From NCBI RefSeq assembly GCF_003116835.1, contig NZ_BFFO01000004.1, forward strand, positions 62,001-126,000: a stretch of DNA of 64,000 bases, written 5' to 3'. The translations under genes were made by a program, and so were the position numbers. Source of the DNA: Lactococcus termiticola. Its GTDB lineage: Bacteria; Bacillota; Bacilli; Lactobacillales; Streptococcaceae. The notes under the pieces were generated by a model. It was not told the origin of the DNA, ran no database searches, and saw nothing but the letters and a program-made list of their open reading frames with translations. This document shows, piece by piece, positions 1 to 5,206 of the stretch (within the stretch, counting starts at the first letter, position 1; each line of letters opens with the position of its first letter).

Positions 1-127
1 CGTCGTCTTTGTTAATGAAGAAGAGCTCATGCACTTTTCATACATGCGTTTCCTTGAAAATCAAATCCGTAAGGCCTTTGTCTTTGAAGGAACCCCAATT
101 CACATGATTGCTAGAAAGCGGAAATAA
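1..127 (+). CDS. der: GTPase Der (EngA), C-terminal end only
   Basis: This is the last 41 codons of a gene that begins before the window; the frame starts at base 2 and ends with TAA at 125-127. The tail reads [16 protein letters not shown] and then [14 protein letters not shown], which is the end of the KH-like third domain of the ribosome-assembly GTPase Der. Der has two tandem GTPase domains and acts in maturation of the 50S subunit; neither G domain lies in the window. The stop codon directly abuts the start of the next gene, so the two are probably co-transcribed. The family call rests on the well-conserved FxxRFLENxIRxxFxFEGTPI tail. Confidence 0.88.
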   Translation, partial: VVFVNEEELMHFSYMRFLENQIRKAFVFEGTPIHMIARKRK

Positions 128-718
128 ATGGAATTCAGACTCGCCAGGCCAGAAGATGCAGCAGAACTGTTGGCCATCTACAAGCCCTATGTCGAAAAGA
201 CGGCGATTACCTTTGAGTACGAGGTCCCAAGTCTCGAAGCATTTGAAGCAAGAATCAAGAGCATTTCAGCTCTTTTTCCTTATATCGTCGCTGTTGATGA
301 AGAAAGCGGAAAAATCCAAGGTTACGCCTACGCTGGTCGTTATCGTGAACGCAAGGCCTACGACTGGGTCGTTGAACTCTCGATATACCTTGCCGAAGAA
401 GCCAGAGGAAAAGGCCTTGGTAAGCCCCTATATCACCGCCTCCTCAAGCTCCTGACTGCCCTTAACTATCAGCGTGCCTACGCCTGTATCACCGTCCCTA
501 ATCCCGGTAGTATCCATTTCCACGAGAAGCTCGGCTTCAGCTTGATTGGCCAATTTAACGGCTCAGGCTACAAGTTTGAGCAGTGGTACGGGATTGCTTG
601 GATGGAGCTGGTCTTGCAGGAGGAGCAGGTCAAGCCTGTTTTAGGGATTGCTGACTTGGATTGGGATGTGATTGCTAGGATTTTGAGGGATATTGAGAAG
701 AATAGTATTGAAGATTAG
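128..718 (+). CDS. GNAT N-acetyltransferase, phosphinothricin-acetyltransferase (Pat/Bar) type
   Basis: A 196-residue acetyltransferase of the GNAT fold. It opens with FRLARPEDA, typical of the family, and has the acetyl-CoA pyrophosphate loop RGKGLG at residues 93-98 and the NPGSIHFHEKLGF motif at about 125-137, the signature of the Pat/Bar/YwnH subgroup that acetylates small amino-group substrates such as phosphinothricin or methionine sulfone analogues. The true substrate cannot be read from sequence. The ATG directly follows the der stop codon (TAA then ATG), so translation is probably coupled to der. The last 20 residues run past the usual family end. A small frameshifted reading frame begins at its stop. 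Confidence 0.85.
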   Translation: MEFRLARPEDAAELLAIYKPYVEKTAITFEYEVPSLEAFEARIKSISALFPYIVAVDEESGKIQGYAYAGRYRERKAYDWVVELSIYLAEEARGKGLGKPLYHRLLKLLTALNYQRAYACITVPNPGSIHFHEKLGFSLIGQFNGSGYKFEQWYGIAWMELVLQEEQVKPVLGIADLDWDVIARILRDIEKNSIED

Positions 719-912
719 ATGAGGATTGATGCGGAGTTTTATGAGAATCAATCAGAGGAACAGTTCGCAGAAGGATTGGGCCTAAGTATAGATGACTATA
801 GGTTTTATCAACAGCATCATGAGTTAATATTAAAGTGTTTGATATCAATCGCTCAGATAACAAAATTCAAGACATGATAGCCCGCTACAAAGAAAAAAAC
901 AATCTCAAATAA
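719..912 (+). pseudogene. Frameshifted copy of a small acidic orphan protein
   Basis: From ATG 719 the frame reads RIDAEFYENQSEEQFAEGL, then LSIDDYRFYQQHHELILK, and stops early. In the -1 frame it continues KVFDINRSDNKIQDMIARYK to TAA at 910-912. Joined, the two parts match the intact 73-residue protein at 8438-8659 along its length (DAEFYE, a DYxFY core, a final DMIxxYKxKN). A single-base indel near 830-840 therefore appears to have broken a paralogue. The start overlaps no other gene and directly follows the acetyltransferase stop. No function is known. A sequencing error or programmed frameshift is possible but there is no obvious slippery heptamer. A structured repeat begins 15 bases downstream. 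Confidence 0.6.
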
Positions 913-927
913 TCAGACAGAGTGGAA

Positions 928-1041
928 GAAATCCCGCCCCAATGCTGTGAAAAAGACAAAAGTCGAGACCGAAAGGGCTCGACTTTTAGCAATGAAAGCG
1001 AAGCTTTGCTTGCGTGTCTCACAGCATTGGGGCGGGATTTC
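928..1041 (+). repeat. Three-stem intergenic element, copy A (forward)
   Basis: A perfect 23-bp inverted repeat (928-950 and 1019-1041) encloses two hairpins. The first is at 958-987: AAAAGTCGAG pairs with CTCGACTTTT and is capped by CC-GAAA-GG. The second is at 989-1013: GCAATG, AAAGC, loop GAA, GCTTT, GCTTGC. The outer ends carry GTGGAAGAAAT on the left and ATTTCTGGAACGG on the right. The same core with different arms recurs at 8279, 8705, 45098 and 45302, so this is a dispersed family. It could act as an RNA or as a folded DNA element. It may also terminate upstream transcription. Confidence 0.8.
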
Positions 1042-1118
1042 TGGAACGGTCCCTTTGCATAGAGATACCGCCTAATGTTCGCATTGCTACTTTAGCAGTA
1101 TCTTCTAAGCACCTGGAG

Positions 1119-1185
1119 GCTTGGAGATCTCAGGCCTTCAATGCTCCCCTCGGTCGCATTGCTAACTCAGAGCTCTAATCCAAGC
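1119..1185 (-). repeat. Minor repeat family, copy E1 (single-hairpin relative of the three-stem element)
   Basis: On the minus strand this reads GCTTGGATTAGAG, then AGCAATGCGACCGAG, GGGAGCATTGAAGG, and ends GATCTCCAAGC. CAATGC and GCATTG form the inner stem and GCTTGGA with TCCAAGC the outer one. The AGCAATG...ACCGA...GG stretch matches the second hairpin of the larger family, but the first hairpin is missing. Close copies lie at 4454-4511 and 15363-15420. A further short inverted repeat, AGATAC/GTATCT, lies just before it at about 1061-1112. No gene is visible between 913 and 1204. Confidence 0.55.
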
Positions 1186-1186
1186 T

Positions 1187-1216
1187 AAAAACCTTGAGCG
1201 AAGCTCAAGGTTTTTT
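1187..1216 (-). terminator. Bidirectional rho-independent terminator at the tetR 3' end
   Basis: AAAACCTTGAGC, loop GAA, GCTCAAGGTTTT is symmetric, with A and T runs on its two sides, so it works on either strand. On the minus strand it overlaps the last codons and stop of the TetR gene. Confidence 0.85.
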
Positions 1217-1783
1217 ACTAAGAATCTCAAAAGGTGCCATCTTCATCGCCTCAATAAACTTATCCGCAAAGAGCGACGAAGGCTCAGCCTTATCCGCCAT
1301 CAGCCAGGCTGAGGTAATCCCCATGATCTGCTTGACGATGATCCGGGCCAGAAACTCAGTCGGGACGTTCGAGTTATTCCCCTGGCGTTCGATATAGATG
1401 ACGGCCAGTGGCGTATATTTATCCTCCAAAAACTGAATCCAGTAGGGATCCATCCCCGTATAATACAAGAGCCTCATCCATTCCTTTTTACTATAGAGAA
1501 AGGGAAGAAAGTCCTGCTTGATGAAGTTAATCATGTCTTCTTCAGAACCTTTACCGCAGTCTAAGAAATCCTCAAACATCTGGGTCAAATCTTGCTCGAT
1601 AATCTTGTGGATGTGGTTGAGAATCGCATCCGTGTTCTTGAAATGGTACTTGATGATACTCTCTCGTCTGATGCCGATTTTTTCAGCAATCATCTTGAGG
1701 CTGATACGTTTTCCCTTCTTTTCTTCTGCCAATGAAAAATAGGCATCTATAATCTGTTGCTGCTTCTCCGTTGTAATCTTCAT
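1205..1783 (-). CDS. TetR/AcrR family transcriptional regulator
   Basis: A 192-residue protein with an N-terminal helix-turn-helix (about residues 10-55: IIDAYFSLAEEKKGKRISLK, then MIAEKIGIRRESIIKYHFKN) followed by an all-helical ligand domain. The HTH has the usual Y-x-H-F-x-N stretch of the TetR fold, though it starts from a KGKRISLKMIA helix rather than the classical G-x-x-x-T-T. The C-terminal domain has no recognisable subfamily signature, so the effector is unknown. It is transcribed away from the RNA gene and ABC exporter to its right. TetR proteins often repress a neighbouring exporter, so control of the 2307-4423 pair is possible but not shown. The stop codon lies within a terminator hairpin. 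Confidence 0.85.
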   Translation of the reverse strand: MKITTEKQQQIIDAYFSLAEEKKGKRISLKMIAEKIGIRRESIIKYHFKNTDAILNHIHKIIEQDLTQMFEDFLDCGKGSEEDMINFIKQDFLPFLYSKKEWMRLLYYTGMDPYWIQFLEDKYTPLAVIYIERQGNNSNVPTEFLARIIVKQIMGITSAWLMADKAEPSSLFADKFIEAMKMAPFEILSKKP

Positions 1784-1819
1784 AATATCCTAATTTTACC
1801 ACGAATGAAAACCCTCCAC

Positions 1820-1846
1820 AAAAAAAATGGGACACACCGTGTGTCC
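1820..1846 (-). terminator. Terminator-like hairpin on the minus strand without an obvious upstream gene
   Basis: On the minus strand GGACACA, loop CGG, TGTGTCC is followed by CA and eight T residues. It lies upstream of tetR, so it would stop minus-strand transcripts entering from the 1860-2250 region, where no minus-strand gene is visible. It may insulate the tetR promoter or end an antisense RNA. Confidence 0.5.
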
Positions 1847-1920
1847 TCTTATTCAAAAATGAAAGTTACGAAGCCTTGACACACGAATATCAAGGGCTAC
1901 AAGATGTGTCTCATTGATTA

Positions 1921-1949
1921 TTTTGCTTTATGAAATTGTGTGCTATAGT
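1921..1949 (+). promoter_or_regulatory. Promoter of the 1957-2250 RNA
   Basis: An extended -10, TGC-TATAGT at 1941-1949, lies 17 bp after a weak -35 TTTTGC (1921-1926). The predicted start is near 1957, where the first hairpin begins. A further inverted repeat, CCTTGA...TCAAGG, lies upstream at about 1874-1896 and could be an operator. Confidence 0.6.
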
Positions 1950-1956
1950 ATTATTT

Positions 1957-2250
1957 GTAAGCAAGTTTTATTCTAAATGAACCGCATGAGGACTGATCAT
2001 CCTCTGGCCAGAAGGTTGATTTTAGGGGGAGTTTTTCTTGCTTACACATAGATAGTTGACAAGCTTTTTGATGGGAGAGCAGGGACTAACACCTGTTTCA
2101 AAAAGTTGTCAGTTTAGGGGGCCCTATGAGAAGTGCGGCGGATGCGGTGTATCTTCCTACTTTCCTCGATAGAAACTACATTTTCGTCGCCCACTCATAG
2201 GTCTCTTCAATGGAAAATTACAGAAGCTTGTCTGAATAGACAGGCTTTTT
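1957..2250 (+). ncRNA. Candidate stand-alone structured RNA, about 290 nt, family unknown
   Basis: The segment has its own promoter and ends in a strong terminator (2224-2250: AAGCTTGTCT, GAAT, AGACAGGCTT, T run). Between them lie three consecutive closed stems. Stem 1 is GTAAGCAAG (1957) with CTTGCTTAC (2037), enclosing CTAAAT/GATTTTAG and GAGGA/TCCTC. Stem 2 is TTGACAAGCTTTTTGA (2056) with TCAAAAAGTTGTCA (2098). Stem 3 is CCTATGAG (2123) with CTCATAGG (2194). TTTAGGGGG occurs after stem 2 and inside stem 1. I do not see tmRNA, RNase P, SRP or 6S signatures. Two short frames (1977-2051, 24 residues; 2071-2172, 33 residues, Cys-rich) lack good ribosome binding sites and run through the stems, so I regard the product as RNA. 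Confidence 0.65.
2224..2250 (+). terminator. Rho-independent terminator of the candidate RNA
   Basis: AAGCTTGTCT, loop GAAT, AGACAGGCTT, then TTT, with one G-T pair. It separates the RNA from the promoter of the ABC exporter. Confidence 0.85.
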
Positions 2251-2256
2251 CCAATT

Positions 2257-2285
2257 TTGGAAATCAATATTTCAAATGATATAAT
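2257..2285 (+). promoter_or_regulatory. Sigma-A promoter of the ABC exporter operon
   Basis: TTGGAA (2257-2262), 17-bp spacer, perfect TATAAT (2280-2285). It is followed by the ribosome binding site AAAGGAG ahead of ATG 2307. Confidence 0.8.
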
Positions 2286-2306
2286 GAAGATAAGAAAGGA
2301 GTTTTT

Positions 2307-3218
2307 ATGACACTAAAAATCGAACAGCTCAGCAAGTCATTTGGCGAGAAAAAGGCCCTGGATGACCTCTCGATGACCGTTGAGCCCGGCCAGGTCATGG
2401 GCCTGATTGGCCAAAATGGGGCCGGCAAGACGACTTGTTTTAGGATGATTTTGGACTTTATCAAGGCTGATTCAGGGAGGATCAGCTTTCAGGGCAAGCC
2501 CATCGACCAGAAGGCCAAGCAAGGTATCGGCTTTCTGCCTGAGGAACGGGGCCTCTACCAGAAGCTGACCGTCGAAGAGCAGTTGCTTTATTTTGCAGAA
2601 TTGCATGGAATGAAACGCCAGGATGCGAGAAGCCAGCTCAAAGACTGGTTTGACCGCCTTCAGGTTGTCGGTAAGCTGACTGACAAGGTCCAGTCCCTGT
2701 CTAAGGGGAACGCCCAGAAGGTCCAGTTCATTGCGACCCTCCTGCATGAGCCGGATTTTCTGATTCTTGACGAGCCCTTTACCGGCCTCGACCCGGTCAA
2801 CACTCAGCTCCTCAGAGAAGAAATCAAGCGGGCCAGCAAGCGTGGGGCCGTGATTGTCTTTTCAAATCATAATATGTCTGACGTCGAGCTCTTGAGCGAC
2901 CAGCTGACCATGCTGAAAGCCGGAAAGACCGTCCTCCAAGGCGAGCTCCAGGCCATCCGTGACAGCTATGGCAAGACGCGGGTCTATCTGGAGTCAGAGC
3001 TGGCTGATGAGGCCCTACTTGCGATTTCTGGTGTGGAAAGCCTAGCCAAGCAGGGACCAGGCCGTCTGGCTATCTTGTCTGACGAGTCGGCCGGCCAGGA
3101 GATTTTTAAGCAGGTCACAGCAAAAGGCTATGTGCAGGCCTTTATGCAGTCGGCTCCGACATTGGATGAAATCTTCCGGATGGAAGCGACTCAAGAGCAT
3201 CAGGAGGTCAAGCGATGA
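2307..3218 (+). CDS. ABC transporter ATP-binding protein, NatA-like
   Basis: A 303-residue ATPase: Walker A GQNGAGKTT at 35-43, ABC signature LSKGN at 131-135, Walker B LILDEPFTGLDP at 152-163 and H-loop FSNHN near 188. The C-terminal 80 residues form the accessory domain typical of the Na+/drug exporter ATPases NatA, YhaQ and EcsA. The protein powers the membrane partner encoded next; the genes overlap by four bases (ATGA). The pair resembles the B. subtilis NatAB Na+ extrusion system, but the substrate could equally be a peptide or drug. The signature reads LSKGN rather than LSGGQ, a variant common in this subfamily. Its own promoter lies at 2257-2285. Confidence 0.9.
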   Translation: MTLKIEQLSKSFGEKKALDDLSMTVEPGQVMGLIGQNGAGKTTCFRMILDFIKADSGRISFQGKPIDQKAKQGIGFLPEERGLYQKLTVEEQLLYFAELHGMKRQDARSQLKDWFDRLQVVGKLTDKVQSLSKGNAQKVQFIATLLHEPDFLILDEPFTGLDPVNTQLLREEIKRASKRGAVIVFSNHNMSDVELLSDQLTMLKAGKTVLQGELQAIRDSYGKTRVYLESELADEALLAISGVESLAKQGPGRLAILSDESAGQEIFKQVTAKGYVQAFMQSAPTLDEIFRMEATQEHQEVKR

Positions 3219-4423
3219 GCTCACAAATCTGGCTGGTTGCCAAAAACATCTATCGAACTCGGGTCAAGGGGGCAGGCTTCTGGGCCCTGGTCCTCTCGCC
3301 CTTTATCGTCGCGGCTATTTCCCTTGGCATCGGCTTCATCATTGGCTCAAGCTCCAATGCCACGCCAAAGCTGGCCGTCGTTAATAACGCCAGCCTCCAT
3401 CAGCTTCTCCAGGCCGACGGCCGGCTCAATGCCGACCTGAGCGACAAGTCCAGTCTCGATGAAGCCAGGACCGCCCTTGACAAGGGCGACATCGATGGCT
3501 ATCTGACCGAATCTGACGGCCACTATAAAATCACGACCAGTAGTTCTGGTGTCGCTAAATTTGATGAAAAGAGCTTCCAGCAGGCCTTAAACCAGAGCAA
3601 GATGATGCAGGAAGCCCAGAGGCTGGGCCTCTCAGCTGACAATCTCAAGAGCCTGCTGAGTCCAGCCTCACTCAGCATTGAGACGGCAGGCCAGGCCTCA
3701 GGAGACGCCAGGCGGGGAGCCAATGCCGCTGTCGGTACGGTCTCTTCTATCTTGATTTTTATGTTCCTCATGCTCTATGTGGGCGTGATTGGCCAGGAAA
3801 TCGGGAATGAAAAGTCCAGCCGGATCATGGAGATTCTCCTGGCGGCGAGTTCTGCCAAGGTCCAGTATTATGGGAAGATTCTGGGCGTGATTATGCTGGC
3901 CCTGACCCAGATTGGCCTTTATGTATTGGGCTTTGGGGTCGCCTATCCCTTTGTCAAAAATCAGGAGACGGTCAAGCAGTTGTCTGGCCTTCTCGCAGGG
4001 ATTGACCTGAACTTTGGCCTTTATCTGATTGCCATGTCGCTGGTCGGCACTCTTGGCTATCTCTTCCTCGCCTCTATCGTGGCCTCTCTGGTTAATGAGC
4101 AGGCCCAGGTCCAGCAGGCAACCCAGCCGATTGCTTTTCTGTCGATGATTGGTTATATTGGCGGGATTGCCGGGGCTTCTGTGCCCTCCAATCTGATTTT
4201 GAAGGTCATGAGTTTCATTCCCTTTATCAGTCCGACTTTGATGACTAGCCGTTTCGCCATCCAGTTTTCATCGGCGACGGAGGCCTGGATTTCCCTAGGA
4301 CTCCAGCTTTTGGCGACGATATTGATTGCCAAGACCGGCGAGAAAATCTATGCGAGAAACGTGATTTCTTATAGTGATGAGAAGATTATGAAGCAGTTGC
4401 TTGCGAATATTCGTGGTAAATAG
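3215..4423 (+). CDS. ABC transporter permease, NatB/YhaP-like
   Basis: A 402-residue membrane subunit with an N-terminal segment (about 22-45), a large extracytoplasmic loop rich in polar residues (about 50-165), then five or so hydrophobic segments to about residue 380. The stretch IGNEKSSRIMEILLAASSA after the first C-terminal membrane segment is the characteristic E-K-x-S-R-I-x-E-x-L-L motif of ABC-2 type permeases. It overlaps the ATPase gene by four bases and ends just before a terminator, so the two form a bicistronic exporter. Substrate is not known; NatB homologues move Na+. Confidence 0.88.
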   Translation: MSSQIWLVAKNIYRTRVKGAGFWALVLSPFIVAAISLGIGFIIGSSSNATPKLAVVNNASLHQLLQADGRLNADLSDKSSLDEARTALDKGDIDGYLTESDGHYKITTSSSGVAKFDEKSFQQALNQSKMMQEAQRLGLSADNLKSLLSPASLSIETAGQASGDARRGANAAVGTVSSILIFMFLMLYVGVIGQEIGNEKSSRIMEILLAASSAKVQYYGKILGVIMLALTQIGLYVLGFGVAYPFVKNQETVKQLSGLLAGIDLNFGLYLIAMSLVGTLGYLFLASIVASLVNEQAQVQQATQPIAFLSMIGYIGGIAGASVPSNLILKVMSFIPFISPTLMTSRFAIQFSSATEAWISLGLQLLATILIAKTGEKIYARNVISYSDEKIMKQLLANIRGK

Positions 4424-4426
4424 ACC

Positions 4427-4453
4427 AAAAGCCTGCAGATGCCAGGCTTTTTT
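4427..4453 (+). terminator. Rho-independent terminator after the ABC exporter
   Basis: AAAAGCCTG, loop, CAGGCTTTTTT. It starts four bases after the permease stop. Confidence 0.88.
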
Positions 4454-4511
4454 GCTAGAAGTTTTGAGCAAGCAATGCGGCCAAGGGAAGCATTGAGGCC
4501 AAAAACACTTC
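4454..4511 (-). repeat. Minor repeat family, copy E2
   Basis: Directly after the terminator, GCTAGAAGTTTTGAGC leads into AGCAATGCGGCCAAGGGAAG and CATTGAGGCC, closing with an imperfect partner of GAAGTTTT. The same sequence recurs at 15363-15420 and, more diverged, at 1119-1185. Placement immediately after a terminator is the same for E2 and E3. Confidence 0.55.
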
Positions 4512-4571
4512 AAAGAAGCTGTCAGATGGAAAAAGCAGAGCCTTCTTCATTTTTGACATTTGCTTTTCTTT

Positions 4572-4579
4572 TTCGGATA
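4572..4579 (+). promoter_or_regulatory. Possible competence (ComX/cin-box) site before comEA
   Basis: TTCGGATA preceded by a T-rich run matches six of eight bases of the late-competence box TACGAATA of Streptococcaceae. It ends only six bases before the comEA ATG, so the transcript would be almost leaderless unless translation starts further in. I see no sigma-A promoter here. Confidence 0.35.
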
Positions 4580-4585
4580 AGAGGC

Positions 4586-5206
4586 ATGAATCAAGTCATA
4601 GAATGGATGAAGGAACATCTCAAGCTTTTAGCACTTATCGGCCTTGGCCTTATTGTTGTCGCAGGCTTTCTGATTTTCAGAAGTCCTAGGCCGAGCCAGG
4701 AGGCGGGACGACTGAAACCCGCTCAAAATTTGGAAACGAAGAGCTCTAACACATCATCGAAAACTTCAGGAGACGAGAAAGTCCGCGTCGACCTCAAAGG
4801 AGCAGTGAAAAGGCCGGGAGTATATGAGCTCTCGAAGAATGCCAGGGTCGAAGACTTGATAAAGCTGGCCGGAGGTCTTCTGGATGAGGCCGATAGCAAG
4901 TCCATCAATCTGGCAGCAAGGCTCCAGGACGAAGCCGTCATCTATGTGGCTAGACGAGGTGAAGCTGTTGTCGCTGAGGCAGGCCAGCCCGCTGGCTCAA
5001 CAACCTCCAAAGGCAAGGTCAACATCAACACAGCAAGCCTAGCCGAACTCCAGACTATCACAGGTGTCGGAGCCAAAAAGGCCCAGGACATCATTGATTA
5101 CAGGACAGAGCACGGCAAATTTCAAAAGCTTGAAGACTTGAGAAAGGTCAAGGGATTTGGGGAGAAGACGATTGAAAAGCTTAAAGAGCTCATTCGACTG
5201 GAATAA
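4586..5206 (+). CDS. comEA: DNA receptor ComEA
   Basis: A 206-residue protein: one membrane anchor (about residues 12-31, LLALIGLGLIVVAGFLIF), a linker, an SLBB-like domain (about 65-125, VRVDLKGAVKRPGVYEL) and two C-terminal helix-hairpin-helix motifs (about 140-206, KVNINTASLAELQTITGVGA). ComEA binds incoming double-stranded DNA at the outer membrane face and passes it to ComEC. The reading frame is open upstream to 4439, but that part runs through the preceding terminator and a repeat. ATG 4586 gives the canonical N-terminus with the anchor, so I start there; no strong ribosome site is visible. It overlaps comEC. Confidence 0.9.
   Translation: MNQVIEWMKEHLKLLALIGLGLIVVAGFLIFRSPRPSQEAGRLKPAQNLETKSSNTSSKTSGDEKVRVDLKGAVKRPGVYELSKNARVEDLIKLAGGLLDEADSKSINLAARLQDEAVIYVARRGEAVVAEAGQPAGSTTSKGKVNINTASLAELQTITGVGAKKAQDIIDYRTEHGKFQKLEDLRKVKGFGEKTIEKLKELIRLE

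Noticed and set aside
928-1041. Integron attC site or plain transcription terminator
   Set aside because: attC ends (RYYYAAC/GTTRRRY) are not present and no integrase is seen; a two-hairpin core inside a 23-bp stem is more than a terminator and lacks a T run after the outer stem.
1047-1112. tRNA-like gene
   Set aside because: TTCGCATT hints at a T loop but no acceptor or anticodon stem can be formed; only a six-base inverted repeat is present.
1977-2172. Two small peptides (24 and 33 residues) inside the candidate RNA
   Set aside because: No ribosome binding sites, and the frames run through paired stems; kept only as a possibility.
4439-4585. N-terminal extension of comEA
   Set aside because: It would translate a terminator and a repeat; the anchor follows ATG 4586.
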